DNA of 64,000 bases from Enterovibrio nigricans DSM 22720 (GTDB lineage Bacteria > Pseudomonadota > Gammaproteobacteria > Enterobacterales > Vibrionaceae), in NCBI RefSeq assembly GCF_900167155.1, contig NZ_FUXU01000008.1, positions 54,426 through 118,425 of the forward strand, written 5' to 3'. The translations under genes and the position numbers were made by a program. Shown piece after piece: positions 19,350 through 28,853 of the stretch; position 1 is the first letter of the stretch; each line of letters starts with the position of its first letter. The notes under the pieces were generated by a model. That model was given only the letters and a program-made list of their open reading frames with translations. It ran no database searches and was not told where the DNA came from.

Positions 19350-19910
19350 GTGGCAACCAGAGATTATGTCAAACGCGGAAAATCACCGCGAAAACCAACC
19401 CGTACCACGAAGAAGCAACCACCTAAATCAGCATTTCCTCTAAAATGGGCATTGCTCGCTTTTGTTTTGCTTACGGGGTTTGGATATGGCCTGTACTACT
19501 TGGCAACCTCTGAGCCACCAGCAAAACCTGCCCCAGAGAAAGTCGCACCCGCCAAATCATCGAAGCCGAAGAAAGAGGATGCGATCCCGCCAAAACCTGT
19601 TGAAGAATGGAGCTATATCGAAGAGCTTGAGAACAAACAGGTTGCGGTCGAAGCCAACGAGCAGGAAGTGTCCAGCCGTCCTTACTTGATGCAATGCGGC
19701 GCCTACCGCAGCGCCAGCCAAGCGGACGAGCGAAAAGCAATGATTGCCTTTCAGGGACTGGAGAGCCACATCAAAACCAGCCAAGGTGAAAAAGGCATTT
19801 GGTACCGCGTGGTGCTGGGACCTTATCCCCTTAAACGTGAAGCGGAAAGGCAGCGCAACATGCTGATGCGTGCGGGTATCGAACCGTGTGCAATCTGGTA
19901 TTGGAATTAA
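19350..19910 (+). CDS. ftsN: Cell division protein FtsN
   Basis: Late divisome protein that triggers septal peptidoglycan synthesis. Start GTG at 19350 (MATRDYVKRGK), matching the conserved MA.RDYV N-terminus. A short basic cytoplasmic tail precedes one membrane helix (about residues 33-52). A proline/lysine-rich periplasmic linker follows, then a SPOR domain (about 108-186, beginning YLMQCGAYRS, with a Cys and a second Cys at EPCAIWYW) that binds denuded glycan. At 186 residues it is much shorter than E. coli FtsN (319), through a reduced linker. Confidence 0.93.
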   Translation: MATRDYVKRGKSPRKPTRTTKKQPPKSAFPLKWALLAFVLLTGFGYGLYYLATSEPPAKPAPEKVAPAKSSKPKKEDAIPPKPVEEWSYIEELENKQVAVEANEQEVSSRPYLMQCGAYRSASQADERKAMIAFQGLESHIKTSQGEKGIWYRVVLGPYPLKREAERQRNMLMRAGIEPCAIWYWN

Positions 19911-19948
19911 ACTTTCCAAATAATTTCGCCATACCCCGCTTAAAATTA

Positions 19949-19982
19949 AGGCAAAGTCGTCAAGGCATGCGACTTTGCCCTT
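19949..19982 (+). terminator. Hairpin after ftsN
   Basis: The perfect 10-bp stem GGCAAAGTCG/CGACTTTGCC lies 41 bases past the ftsN stop. It has no long T-run, and its right end abuts the hslVU heat-shock promoter. Confidence 0.55.
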
Positions 19983-20008
19983 GAATTCCCTTTCCGCTAC
20001 CCCCACCT
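19980..20008 (+). promoter_or_regulatory. Sigma-32 (heat-shock) promoter of hslVU
   Basis: CTTGAAT (19980-19986, 6 of 7 to CTTGAAA) is followed after 14 bases by CCCCACCT (20001-20008; consensus CCCCATNT). It lies about 55 bases before the hslV start. hslVU is a classic heat-shock operon, so location and sequence agree. Confidence 0.75.
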
Positions 20009-20063
20009 TTTCCAATAATGATTCATACTGGCAAACGCCAGACCAAAATGAAGAGGTTCTACC

Positions 20064-20588
20064 GTGACGACTATCGTTTCAGTCCGCCGCAACGGCAAAG
20101 TAGTGATCGCCGGTGATGGCCAGGTGTCACTGGGTAATACCGTAATGAAAGGTAACGCACGCAAAGTACGCCGCCTATACAACAATAAAGTATTGGCAGG
20201 TTTCGCTGGCGGTACGGCAGATGCCTTCACCCTATTCGAACGTTTCGAGCGTAAGCTTGAAATGCATCAAGGTCATTTGACCAAAGCCGCAGTTGAATTA
20301 GCAAAAGATTGGCGTACCGATCGGTCACTGCGTCGCTTGGAAGCCTTGTTGGCGGTTGCCGACGAAACGGCATCTCTCATCATTACAGGTAACGGGGACG
20401 TGGTTCAGCCAGAGCATGATCTGATTGCAATTGGCTCCGGCGGTAACTTCGCGCAAGCAGCAGCCACGGCCCTGCTGGAAAATACGGAACTGGACGCACG
20501 CACCATTGCAGAGAAATCACTGACAATTGCAGGTGACATTTGCGTGTTCACCAACCAGTACCAAACCATTGAAGAATTAGATTACTAA
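20064..20588 (+). CDS. hslV: HslUV protease, catalytic subunit HslV (ClpQ)
   Basis: Proteasome-like threonine peptidase that forms a double hexamer capped by HslU. Start GTG at 20064 with GAAGAGG upstream; after removal of Met the chain begins [10 protein letters not shown], so Thr2 is the nucleophile. 174 residues. [20 protein letters not shown] and [16 protein letters not shown] are family motifs, with the catalytic Lys near residue 34. 15 bases before hslU; shares the heat-shock promoter. Confidence 0.98.
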   Translation: MTTIVSVRRNGKVVIAGDGQVSLGNTVMKGNARKVRRLYNNKVLAGFAGGTADAFTLFERFERKLEMHQGHLTKAAVELAKDWRTDRSLRRLEALLAVADETASLIITGNGDVVQPEHDLIAIGSGGNFAQAAATALLENTELDARTIAEKSLTIAGDICVFTNQYQTIEELDY

Positions 20589-20603
20589 GGCAGGAATCAG
20601 ATC

Positions 20604-21938
20604 ATGTCTGAGATGACCCCACGCGAAATTGTTTCCGAACTTGACCAACACATTATTGGCCAACACAACGCGAAGCGTGCAGTTGCCATCGCACTGCGTA
20701 ACCGCTGGCGCCGAATGCAACTTAATGATGACCTGCGCGCGGAAGTAACGCCAAAGAACATCCTAATGATTGGCCCTACTGGTGTGGGTAAAACAGAAAT
20801 CGCCCGCCGTCTGGCAAAATTGGCAAACGCGCCTTTCATCAAAGTCGAAGCGACTAAATTCACAGAAGTGGGCTACGTCGGTAAGGAAGTTGAAACCATC
20901 ATCCGCGATCTGACAGATGTCGCGATCAAGATGACGCATCAGCAAGCCATGGAAAAAGTAAAATTCCGTGCAGAAGAAATGGCTGAAGAACGCATCTTGG
21001 ACGTTTTGTTACCACCGCCTCGCGATGCATGGGGACAGAACGAAGAATCAAAAACTGATTCTTCAACCCGTCAGAGCTTCCGCAAAAAAATCCGTGAAGG
21101 CCAACTGGACGACAAAGACATCGAAATCGATGTTGCTGCGCCACAGATGAGCATGGAAATCATGGCACCTCCTGGTATGGAAGAAATGACCAACCAGTTG
21201 CAAAACATGTTCCAAAATCTGGGCGGCAGCGGTGCATCGAAAAAGCGTAAGATGAAGCTGAAAGATGCGCTGAAAGCGGTGACCGAAGAAGAAGCTGCAA
21301 AGCTGGTCAATCAGGAGGAGCTGAAAGAACAAGCGATCGCGTCAGTTGAAAACAACGGTATCGTATTCATCGACGAAATCGACAAAATCTGTAAGCGTGG
21401 CGAGAGCTCGGGCCCAGATGTGTCTCGTGAAGGTGTTCAGCGTGACCTACTACCATTGGTGGAAGGCAGCACTGTTTCTACCAAGCACGGCATGGTCAAA
21501 ACTGACCACATTCTGTTTATTGCATCGGGTGCGTTCCAAGTGGCAGCACCGTCAGATCTGATCCCAGAACTGCAAGGTCGATTGCCTATCCGCGTTGAAT
21601 TGGAAGCTCTGACTGCGTCTGACTTCCAACGCATACTGACAGAACCAAACGCGTCGTTGACCGCGCAATACTCTGCACTGATGGGCACTGAGAATGTGAG
21701 CCTGACGTTTACCCAAGACGGTATTGAAGAGATCGCAAACGCAGCATGGCGGGTCAACGAAAGAACTGAGAATATCGGTGCACGTCGTCTTCACACCGTC
21801 ATGGAGCGCCTGGTTGATGAAATCTCTTACGACGCCAGCGAACGTGGCGGCGAAGCGTTTGAGATCAACTCAGAATATGTTCGCAGTCACCTCGAAGAGC
21901 TGGTTGACGACGAAGATCTCAGCCGCTTTATCCTGTAA
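20604..21938 (+). CDS. hslU: HslUV protease, ATPase subunit HslU (ClpY)
   Basis: AAA+ unfoldase that feeds substrates into HslV. 444 residues: [20 protein letters not shown], Walker [14 protein letters not shown] near residue 57, and the pore loop with GYVGKEVE. The inserted I domain (about 110-245) is rich in charge and Met. Walker B is FIDEIDKI near 255, and the C-terminus RFIL docks in HslV. Second gene of hslVU, followed by a terminator. Confidence 0.98.
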   Translation: MSEMTPREIVSELDQHIIGQHNAKRAVAIALRNRWRRMQLNDDLRAEVTPKNILMIGPTGVGKTEIARRLAKLANAPFIKVEATKFTEVGYVGKEVETIIRDLTDVAIKMTHQQAMEKVKFRAEEMAEERILDVLLPPPRDAWGQNEESKTDSSTRQSFRKKIREGQLDDKDIEIDVAAPQMSMEIMAPPGMEEMTNQLQNMFQNLGGSGASKKRKMKLKDALKAVTEEEAAKLVNQEELKEQAIASVENNGIVFIDEIDKICKRGESSGPDVSREGVQRDLLPLVEGSTVSTKHGMVKTDHILFIASGAFQVAAPSDLIPELQGRLPIRVELEALTASDFQRILTEPNASLTAQYSALMGTENVSLTFTQDGIEEIANAAWRVNERTENIGARRLHTVMERLVDEISYDASERGGEAFEINSEYVRSHLEELVDDEDLSRFIL

Positions 21939-21951
21939 TTAACACGAAAAA

Positions 21952-21981
21952 ACGGGCAACTTAGGGTTGCCCTTTTTTTTA
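21952..21981 (+). terminator. Terminator of hslVU
   Basis: The stem GGGCAAC/GTTGCCC is followed by eight T residues, 16 bases after hslU. Confidence 0.92.
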
Positions 21982-22053
21982 TCCCTACACATTTAAGCAT
22001 GCCGGCACCGACAGCCCAGAATCGTTTGATTTACAGGGGACTCAGTATCAACA

Positions 22054-23019
22054 TTGCTCAATGTGACAAAAACACCAATAATGTCACCTGCTTTATTTTG
22101 GTTTGCCAAGGCTATATCTGTGTCCACCTTTAAAATTTGGCTTGAAGCCGCCCGTCCGAAAACGCTGCCACTCGCCATTGCCTGCATATTGTCAGGCAGT
22201 GCTGTTGCTGCACAAACCTCGGCCTTCTCTTTATCGATAACGTTGCTCGCCTTGGTAACAGCCTTGCTGCTGCAGATTCTGTCTAACCTCGCTAATGACT
22301 ATGGTGATGCCGTAAAAGGCACCGACAATGAAGACCGTTTGGGACCCAAGCGCGCGATCCAGCAGGGATTAGTCACGCCTAAATCGATGAAAAACGCCAT
22401 GGTCTTCAATGTTTTTCTGACCATACTTGCAGGGGGCGCACTTGTTTTTACCGCCTTTGATAAACCGACAGACATCCTTAGTTTTATTGGTCTTGGTGCA
22501 TTAGCTATCGTTGCCGCGATTTGCTATACCGTTGGAAATAAGCCCTATGGTTACCAAGGTTTGGGTGACTTATCCGTACTGATTTTCTTTGGTTGGTTGG
22601 GCGTTGCAGGCACTTTCTACTTGCAAACTGGTGGGCTAGCGACAGCCGTGCTCTTGCCCGCCACAGCCTGCGGCTTGTTAGCAGTGGGTGTCCTGAACAT
22701 CAATAACCTCCGTGATATAGACAACGATCGTGCCTGTGGAAAACACACTCTGGTTGTCCGTATGGGACCCAAGTGGGGCCGCATTTATCACCAAGCATTG
22801 CTCATTGGTTCTTACGCCTGTTTTACCGCGTTTGCGACGATGGAGCAGCTCAGTGCTGTAGGATGGATATTTGTGTTGGCAATACCGCTTGCTATCAAAC
22901 ACGGGCTTGCTGTGTGGCATTCGCGTAATGGCGAAACTCTGCGACCGATGATGGGCGATATGGTGAAAGTCGCTTTGCTGACAAACACCTTGTTTGCGGC
23001 TGGCATCCTACTTCAATAA
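22054..23019 (+). CDS. menA: 1,4-dihydroxy-2-naphthoate octaprenyltransferase
   Basis: Membrane UbiA-family prenyltransferase that makes demethylmenaquinone, used in anaerobic respiration. The aspartate-rich motif [12 protein letters not shown] near residue 85 binds the prenyl diphosphate, and [16 protein letters not shown] near 222 is the second one; several membrane helices surround them. The longest reading starts with TTG at 22054 (321 residues), with AGGGGA rather far upstream; an in-frame ATG at 22081 is an alternative start, and the true start is unsure. Order hslVU-menA-rraA is conserved. Confidence 0.93.
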   Translation: MLNVTKTPIMSPALFWFAKAISVSTFKIWLEAARPKTLPLAIACILSGSAVAAQTSAFSLSITLLALVTALLLQILSNLANDYGDAVKGTDNEDRLGPKRAIQQGLVTPKSMKNAMVFNVFLTILAGGALVFTAFDKPTDILSFIGLGALAIVAAICYTVGNKPYGYQGLGDLSVLIFFGWLGVAGTFYLQTGGLATAVLLPATACGLLAVGVLNINNLRDIDNDRACGKHTLVVRMGPKWGRIYHQALLIGSYACFTAFATMEQLSAVGWIFVLAIPLAIKHGLAVWHSRNGETLRPMMGDMVKVALLTNTLFAAGILLQ

Positions 23020-23182
23020 AACGCCCCAAGAACACGGCGAAGAAAGGCAGACGAATTGTGTTTTGAGTCATTGCAAAGCCCTAGCGTGTCGTTATACTTT
23101 TTTGCATAGGGTAGCTGCTATCTTTAATGCAGTTACTATCTTGCCTCCCGGCATTTTTTACGTCTCAAGAAGAAGTCTGATT

Positions 23183-23668
23183 ATGGAATACAATACCTCC
23201 GAACTGTGCGACATGTACCTGGATCAGGTTGATGTACTAGAACCAATGATGAACTCTTACGGCGGACGAAGCTCGTTTGGCGGAAAGATCACCACGGTGA
23301 AATGCTTTGAAGACAACGGTGTGATCCGTCAGGTTGCAGAGCAAAACGGTGAAGGTTGCGTCATGCTCATCGACGGTGGTGGTTCACTGCGCCGCGCTTT
23401 GATTGATGCTGAGATTGTTGCCATGGCAACCGAAAATAACTGGGAAGGCATTGTGGTTTACGGCTGCGTACGCGATGTCGATGCATTGGACGAGTTTGAT
23501 ATTGGTGTGCAGGCACTCGCCTCTATTCCGGTCGGTGCAGATAGCAATGGTATTGGTGAAACTGACGTGCCGGTTAACTTTGGCGGCGTGACCTTCATTC
23601 CTGAAGACCACCTATATGCAGACACCACGGGCGTTATTCTGTCGCAAGAACCGATTGATATCGAATAG
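23183..23668 (+). CDS. rraA: Regulator of ribonuclease E activity A
   Basis: Trimeric protein that binds RNase E and lowers its activity, so altering mRNA decay. The start at 23183 ([20 protein letters not shown]) has AAGAAG upstream; the frame is open further but the upstream part has no homology I recognise. 161 residues; [20 protein letters not shown] and [20 protein letters not shown] are family signatures, and the last residues PIDIE match E. coli (PLDIE). Confidence 0.96.
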   Translation: MEYNTSELCDMYLDQVDVLEPMMNSYGGRSSFGGKITTVKCFEDNGVIRQVAEQNGEGCVMLIDGGGSLRRALIDAEIVAMATENNWEGIVVYGCVRDVDALDEFDIGVQALASIPVGADSNGIGETDVPVNFGGVTFIPEDHLYADTTGVILSQEPIDIE

Positions 23669-23691
23669 GTCTAGCGAGCAGTGTACGCCCA

Positions 23692-23722
23692 TAAAAAAAC
23701 AGAGCCATTCGGCTCTGTTTTT
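23692..23722. terminator. Bidirectional terminator between rraA and zapB
   Basis: The stem AAAAACAGAGCC/GGCTCTGTTTTT has an ATTC loop, with A-run and T-run on the two sides, between convergent genes. Confidence 0.92.
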
Positions 23723-23724
23723 TG

Positions 23725-23967
23725 TTATTCAACTTCTTCGATTTTGCCCAGCAGGCTACGAATACGTTGTTGCCACGCGTCATGATCTGCTTTCAAGCGC
23801 GCGTTTTCTTGTTCCAGCGCATCACGATTTTCACGTACCGCGTCAGATTCACGACCTAGTGATTCGTTCGTTTCTTTTAATTCTTCGATTTCCATTTGCA
23901 GCAACGAAATCGTGTCTATAGCCATTTGAATTTTGGCTTCAAGCTGCTCTAAAATTTCCAATGACAT
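23725..23967 (-). CDS. zapB: Cell division protein ZapB
   Basis: Small coiled-coil protein that binds ZapA, strengthens the Z-ring and links it to the chromosome terminus. The start at 23967 (MSLEILEQLEAKIQMAID) has AGGTGG 5 bases upstream; a GTG three codons earlier is possible. 80 residues, nearly all heptad coiled coil (ISLLQMEIEELKETNESL), with W at HDAWQQRIRSLLGK as in E. coli. Confidence 0.95.
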   Translation of the reverse strand: MSLEILEQLEAKIQMAIDTISLLQMEIEELKETNESLGRESDAVRENRDALEQENARLKADHDAWQQRIRSLLGKIEEVE

Positions 23968-24254
23968 CAAGGCCACCTATTTATTCCAACGTTGTAAGCG
24001 TAATACGCGAACCTTACCAAGGCTTATGCCAACAGGCATGATTCCTCACGCGTCCCGAAGATCCTATTCTAACGGCGCACGGCGACAGTCGCACCTTCCT
24101 AATACACTTTTAGATCACAAGCGAACAAAAAAGCACCACCGCTAACACCTTCTTAAATCTCACCTTTTATGGTTCTAAGCAAATTGACGGCGCAAAGTGA
24201 CTAACAATGCGATTTCATTCAATTTTTATTCACTTTCGCCATGATATTGTAGAT

Positions 24255-24337
24255 AGAATCGTATCTCTCTTGGAGCATTCCAAGATTTGCCATTATTGGC
24301 TGGGCTGACAGTTTTCTGTCAGCCTTTTTTATTTTTT
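24255..24337 (+). ncRNA. Candidate small RNA with 3' terminator
   Basis: An orphan intrinsic terminator (GGCTGACAG/CTGTCAGCC, TTTT loop, T6 tail at 24325-24330) follows no gene on this strand. About 20 bases upstream is a second hairpin, CTTGGA-GCAT-TCCAAG (24269-24284), and before that an extended -10 (TGATATTGT, 24242-24250). Hairpin, single-stranded stretch and terminator are the usual build of a trans-acting sRNA of about 80 bases. It matches no sRNA I can name. Confidence 0.45.
24303..24333 (+). terminator. Orphan intrinsic terminator
   Basis: The 9-bp stem GGCTGACAG/CTGTCAGCC with a TTTT loop and T-run lies far from any upstream plus-strand gene. Confidence 0.85.
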
Positions 24338-24389
24338 GTTATCTCAACACACCTGAATGCGTTAATTGTCATTTTTGGGAAAGACTTTC

Positions 24390-24435
24390 ATGCTCAAACG
24401 AGCAAAAAATAGTCACTAAATGCGCGAACGCACAT
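24390..24435. promoter_or_regulatory. Candidate GlpR operators upstream of glpK
   Basis: Two dyads with the same geometry, ATGCTCAAACGAGCAA (24390-24405) and ATGCGCGAACGCACAT (24420-24435), start exactly 30 bases apart, about three helical turns. They resemble the E. coli GlpR site (ATGTTCG...CGAACAT) but with a shorter centre. The position before glpK fits glycerol-3-phosphate control. Confidence 0.4.
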
Positions 24436-24579
24436 TTCAGTGTTCTACGTTTATATGAAGTTCGTTTCAATGCAAAAGACGTTTTATATTCCGTGCGATA
24501 ATCACGAAAACGATAGCGCTCCTTACTGCCCGTCTCACTCGGCACTACGCTTTAAGTAACAATATGAAGAGGATACCTT

Positions 24580-26085
24580 ATGAGCACCGAGCAAAAATAT
24601 GTCGTTGCTTTGGATCAGGGAACCGCCAGCTCTCGGGCGGTGATCCTGGATCATGACGCCAATATCGTCACAACAGCACAACGGGAATTTACACAGATTT
24701 ATCCAGAGTCAGGTTGGGTAGAACATGATCCGTTGGAAATTTTTGCCACACAAAGTGCGACTTTGGTTAAAGCCCTCGGGAAAGCAGGTATACGCTCCGA
24801 TCAAGTGGCAGCCATTGGCATTACCAATCAACGGGAAACCACCGTGGTATGGAACCGCCATACTGGTAAACCTATCTACAACGCCATTGTCTGGCAGTGC
24901 CGTCGAACCGCCCCCATCTGTGAACAGTTAAAGGAAGACGGTTATGAGGACTATATCCTCAAAAATACCGGTTTAGTGGTAGACCCCTATTTCTCTGGCA
25001 CAAAAATAAAATGGATCCTCGACCATGTTGAGGGAGCGCAAGCGCTTGCGGAAAAAGGTGACCTACTTTTCGGTACTATCGACACCTGGCTGATCTGGAA
25101 AATGACCCAGGGACGTATTCACGTAACGGACTACACCAATGCCAGCCGCACTATGCTGTTTAACATCAACACGCTGGAATGGGACACCACCTTACTCAAC
25201 GCATTGAACATTCCGGCTATCATGCTACCGGAGGTTAAAGCGTCTTCCACTGTTTACGGTGAAACCAACATTGGCGGTAAAGGCGGGACGCGAATTCCTA
25301 TCGCGGGTATAGCTGGTGATCAGCAAGCCGCATTGTTCGGTCAGATGTGCGTAGACGCTGGCCAGGCAAAAAACACCTATGGAACGGGCTGCTTTTTGCT
25401 GATGAACACGGGCAAAGAAAAAGTCACCTCGCACAATGGCCTGTTAACCACTTTAGCCTGCGGCCCGAAAGGTGAAGTGGCCTATGCGTTAGAAGGGGCG
25501 GTTTTTATGGGCGGCGCATCTATCCAATGGCTGCGGGATGAAATGAAACTCATCAAAGATGCTAAAGACTCAGAATACTTCGCCACACAGGTCGAAACCG
25601 CTAACGGGGTATATGTGGTGCCCGCATTTACAGGCCTCGGTGCCCCACATTGGGACCCGTATGCACGCGGAACCATTGTAGGTATTACCCGAGGTGTTAA
25701 CGCCAACCACATTATCCGTGCCACATTAGAAGGCATCGCTTATCAATCCTTAGATGTACTGACCGCGATGGAAGCCGATTCTGGTATCAAACTCGATTTT
25801 CTGAAGGTCGACGGTGGTGCAGTCGCCAATAACTTCCTGATGCAGTTCCAGTCAGATGTCCTGAACACGGAAGTACAGCGTCCCAAAGTCACCGAAGTGA
25901 CCGCGCTGGGTGCTGCGTACCTTGCCGGGCTTGCGGTTGACTTTTGGGGCAGCATTGATGAACTTCGTGGCAAATCTGAAATCGACCGGGTGTTTACACC
26001 TTGCGAAGATGATGGCAAACGTGAACGCCGCCATCGTGGCTGGCAACGCGCCGTTGAGTGCTCTAAAGGTTGGGAACAACACTAG
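24580..26085 (+). CDS. glpK: Glycerol kinase
   Basis: ATP-dependent phosphorylation of glycerol to glycerol 3-phosphate, trapping it in the cell. 501 residues of the FGGY family: [15 protein letters not shown] at the N-terminus (ATP site; E. coli has GTTSSR), NQRETT and WQCRRTA in the glycerol site, [13 protein letters not shown] near 245 and [17 protein letters not shown] near 410. The C-terminal segment near 480-500 corresponds to the EIIA-Glc-binding region of E. coli. The start has GAAGAGGA upstream. No glpF precedes it, so glycerol entry must rely on diffusion or a gene elsewhere. Confidence 0.97.
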   Translation: MSTEQKYVVALDQGTASSRAVILDHDANIVTTAQREFTQIYPESGWVEHDPLEIFATQSATLVKALGKAGIRSDQVAAIGITNQRETTVVWNRHTGKPIYNAIVWQCRRTAPICEQLKEDGYEDYILKNTGLVVDPYFSGTKIKWILDHVEGAQALAEKGDLLFGTIDTWLIWKMTQGRIHVTDYTNASRTMLFNINTLEWDTTLLNALNIPAIMLPEVKASSTVYGETNIGGKGGTRIPIAGIAGDQQAALFGQMCVDAGQAKNTYGTGCFLLMNTGKEKVTSHNGLLTTLACGPKGEVAYALEGAVFMGGASIQWLRDEMKLIKDAKDSEYFATQVETANGVYVVPAFTGLGAPHWDPYARGTIVGITRGVNANHIIRATLEGIAYQSLDVLTAMEADSGIKLDFLKVDGGAVANNFLMQFQSDVLNTEVQRPKVTEVTALGAAYLAGLAVDFWGSIDELRGKSEIDRVFTPCEDDGKRERRHRGWQRAVECSKGWEQH

Positions 26086-26092
26086 GGCTCAC

Positions 26093-26124
26093 CCATGACG
26101 ACGAGGCGCATCACGTCGTCATGG
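26093..26124 (+). terminator. Stem-loop after glpK
   Basis: The perfect 11-bp stem CCATGACGACG/CGTCGTCATGG with a 10-base loop lies 7 bases after the glpK stop. No T-run, so termination may be partial. Confidence 0.55.
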
Positions 26125-26138
26125 TTCTCTATCTAAAA

Positions 26139-26154
26139 ACGCAAACGTTTACTT
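26139..26154. promoter_or_regulatory. LacI-family (PurR-like) operator upstream of glpX
   Basis: ACGCAAACGTTTACTT matches 13 of 16 positions of the PurR box ACGCAAACGTTTTCGT. It lies about 100 bases before glpX. PurR or a related LacI-family regulator may act here; which one cannot be told. Confidence 0.4.
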
Positions 26155-26249
26155 GGTGCTTATGGTAAAATCCGCGCCGAGTTTTTTCGTTGTCGATATT
26201 CGGTCTCGGCAACGCCCCACTTTCATGTATTACATTCTCTGGAGTTAGA

Positions 26250-27257
26250 ATGAAACGCGATTTAGCGATGGCTTTTTCACGCGTCACAGAAGGCGCAGCA
26301 CTGGCGGGTTACAAGTGGCTTGGCCGCGGTGACAAGAACGCAGCGGACGGTGCCGCCGTTGAGGTTATGCGTATTCTGCTTAACAAAACGGAGATTGAAG
26401 GTGAGATCGTCATCGGTGAAGGTGAAATCGACGAAGCGCCAATGCTCTACATCGGCGAAAAAGTCGGCATGGGTGGTGACGCGGTAGATATCGCGGTTGA
26501 TCCCATCGAAGGTACCCGAATGACAGCGATGGGTCAGTCAAACGCTCTGGCTGTATTGGCTGCTGGCGAGAAAGGTTCTTTCCTGAAAGCCCCTGACATG
26601 TACATGGAAAAGCTGGTTGTCGGCCCTGAAGCCAAAGGCATGGTCAACATTGAACTACCACTACGCGAAAACCTGATCAACATCGCTAAGGCACTGGGTA
26701 AGTCGCTGGATGAACTGGTTGTGACCACACTAGCGAAACCTCGCCACGATGACACTATCCGCGAGATGCAGGAAATGGGTGTGAGAGTGTTTGCGATTCC
26801 AGACGGTGACGTCGCGGCCTCTATCCTAACCTGTATGCCTGACAGCGAAGTCGATGTCATGTATGGCATTGGCGGCGCACCTGAGGGCGTTGTTTCTGCT
26901 GCCGTTATTCGTGCCTTGGGTGGTGACATGAACGGTCGCCTGCTTCCACGTCACGAAGTAAAAGAAGACAACGAAGACAACCGCCGTATGGGTGAGATTG
27001 AAATCGCACGCTGTAAGGAAATGGGTATTGAAACCAATATCCGTTTAAAAATGGAAGACATGGCAAGCAGCGATAACGTTATTTTCGCTGCCACCGGTAT
27101 TACCAAGGGTGACCTGCTGGAAGGTATCGCACGCAAAGGCAACATCGCGACCACCGAGACCCTGCTGATCCGCGGTAAATGCCGCACAATCCGTCGTATT
27201 AAGTCGACCCATTATCTGGATCGTAAAGACGACGCAGTAAAAGAAATCATCCTATAA
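26250..27257 (+). CDS. glpX: Fructose-1,6-bisphosphatase class II
   Basis: Hydrolyses fructose 1,6-bisphosphate in gluconeogenesis, needed for growth on glycerol. The start at 26250 (MKRDLAMAFSRVTEGAALAG) has GGAG upstream; 20 extra in-frame codons before it are not conserved. 335 residues; metal-binding motifs GEGEIDEAPMLYIGE near residue 58 and DPIEGT near 87, and GIGGAPEGVVSAA near 205. It follows glpK as in the E. coli glpFKX operon, but an intergenic hairpin and a separate operator suggest some independent control. Confidence 0.96.
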   Translation: MKRDLAMAFSRVTEGAALAGYKWLGRGDKNAADGAAVEVMRILLNKTEIEGEIVIGEGEIDEAPMLYIGEKVGMGGDAVDIAVDPIEGTRMTAMGQSNALAVLAAGEKGSFLKAPDMYMEKLVVGPEAKGMVNIELPLRENLINIAKALGKSLDELVVTTLAKPRHDDTIREMQEMGVRVFAIPDGDVAASILTCMPDSEVDVMYGIGGAPEGVVSAAVIRALGGDMNGRLLPRHEVKEDNEDNRRMGEIEIARCKEMGIETNIRLKMEDMASSDNVIFAATGITKGDLLEGIARKGNIATTETLLIRGKCRTIRRIKSTHYLDRKDDAVKEIIL

Positions 27258-27271
27258 CGGATAACGAATAG

Positions 27272-27300
27272 AAAAAGCACGCCGAGGCGTGCTTTTTTCG
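27272..27300. terminator. Bidirectional terminator between glpX and the EmrB-like gene
   Basis: AAAAAGCACGC/GCGTGCTTTTTT stem-loop with A-run and T-run, between convergent genes. Confidence 0.9.
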
Positions 27301-27302
27301 TT

Positions 27303-28853
27303 TTAGTGTCCGGACAGTTTTGTATCGACGTTCTTTTTCTGCGGCTTTTTAAACAAAGCAAGCAGAGGGATCAACACAAAGTATGACACCATGATAAAGC
27401 CGAACGTATAGACAAATGCCAGCAATGTAGACTGTTGATGCAGCATATTGGTCAAGGTTGCAATGAAGCTCGGATCAGTGACGCCTTTACCTTGTGATGC
27501 GGCAAACTGCTGTACCAATGGATTATCCGGTGTCAGACTGCCACCTAGCGCATGCCACTCTTTTTGCTGTATCTGACTGAAGTAGGTATTCACAATCGAA
27601 ATACCGAATGATCCACCTAACGTTCTGCAAAGGTTAAAGACCACTGCACCACCCACGGCCTGATTGGGTGCGAGACTGGCATACGCCAATTGGCTAAGCG
27701 GTGCAAACACCAGACCCATACCCGCTCCCTGAATAATGCTCGGCAACAACACCCAATAGACATCAATATCCAGCGAGTACTGCATCATAACAAAGCTGCC
27801 TATACCATTAAGTAGCAGCCCAATGACGATCAGTTTCCTTGGATCGAGCCTATCGATAAACCGAGATATTGATAGCAGGACAATCGCAGAAGCCAAGCCC
27901 CGAGGCGCCATCACAAAGCCCGTCGTATCTACCGGGTAACCAAGAAGCTGCTCCAGCATCATGGGTTGCAGTTGGGTGATCCCAAACATCCCCATCGAAA
28001 AACCCATCATGACGATACAAGACAAGAGTAAGTTCCTGTCTTTGAGCAGCCACATCGGGGCAATGTCACCCTTGGTACGAAAAGAACGTATAAGGAAAAA
28101 TGCCCATGCAATCACGGCAATAACGAGCGAGAACAAGATGGTGTTCGAGGCAAACCAATTGTCTTGATTCCCCCGCTCTAGCACCATTTGTAGCAAACCA
28201 ATTCCAATTGCCATGCCGAACACCAACGGCCAGTCAACGGAGTGCTTTCCTCTGCCATCAAGGTGAACAAACACTGCCAATAATGTCAGGCATAAAATGC
28301 CAATCGGAACATTTACATAAAAAATCCAGCGCCAGTCCATGTTCTCAGTGATCACTCCACCCACTGTTGGCCCTAAAATTGGGCCAAGCAGCACACCTAT
28401 GGAGAACAGTGCCATGGCTTTACCACGTTCTTCCGGCGGGTAAATTTGCACCATGATGGACTGAGAAAGTGGAATGACCGATGCGCCAAACGCACCCTGC
28501 ATGATGCGAAAAACGATCATCTCAGTGAGCGTATCGGCTTGGCCACACAACGCCGATGTAACAATGAAGCCTGTGACAGACACCAAGAGCAGCCGTCTGA
28601 CCCCAAACTTCAAGCTCAGATAGCTCGCGAGTGGAATACAAATCGCCTCCGCCATCGAGTACGAGGTCAGCACCCAAGTGACTTGCTCTGACGTCACACC
28701 CAGAGCCCCCATCATATGCGGCAGGGACACATTGGCGATGGTCATGTCGAGCAGCACCATGATCGCGGACAACATGACCGCGACCGTGATCATCAAACGA
28801 TTGCCACCCGCAGGTAGCGCGATGGCACCGTTATTATTGCTACTGGCTTCCAT
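27303..28853 (-). CDS. Multidrug efflux MFS transporter, DHA2 (EmrB/QacA) family
   Basis: Inner-membrane proton-driven drug exporter. 516 residues with about 14 membrane helices, as in EmrB. LDMTIANVSLPHMMG at helix 1 is the DHA2 motif D1, LSLKFGVRRLLL motif A and GVLLGPILGPTVGG motif C (antiporter). Its start overlaps the stop of the HlyD-like gene by 14 bases, so the two form one unit and probably a tripartite pump with a TolC-type outer-membrane channel encoded elsewhere. Substrate unknown; EmrB is the nearest named relative but orthology is not certain. Confidence 0.9.
   Translation of the reverse strand: MEASSNNNGAIALPAGGNRLMITVAVMLSAIMVLLDMTIANVSLPHMMGALGVTSEQVTWVLTSYSMAEAICIPLASYLSLKFGVRRLLLVSVTGFIVTSALCGQADTLTEMIVFRIMQGAFGASVIPLSQSIMVQIYPPEERGKAMALFSIGVLLGPILGPTVGGVITENMDWRWIFYVNVPIGILCLTLLAVFVHLDGRGKHSVDWPLVFGMAIGIGLLQMVLERGNQDNWFASNTILFSLVIAVIAWAFFLIRSFRTKGDIAPMWLLKDRNLLLSCIVMMGFSMGMFGITQLQPMMLEQLLGYPVDTTGFVMAPRGLASAIVLLSISRFIDRLDPRKLIVIGLLLNGIGSFVMMQYSLDIDVYWVLLPSIIQGAGMGLVFAPLSQLAYASLAPNQAVGGAVVFNLCRTLGGSFGISIVNTYFSQIQQKEWHALGGSLTPDNPLVQQFAASQGKGVTDPSFIATLTNMLHQQSTLLAFVYTFGFIMVSYFVLIPLLALFKKPQKKNVDTKLSGH

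Larger units (their letters stand above)
23977..24579. other. Intergenic region between zapB and glpK
   Basis: This gap of about 600 bases has no supported protein gene. It holds a candidate sRNA with its terminator (24255-24337), two GlpR-like dyads (24390-24435) and an extended -10 (TGCGATAAT, ending near 24503) for glpK. In E. coli the facilitator gene glpF lies directly before glpK; it is absent here. Confidence 0.6.
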
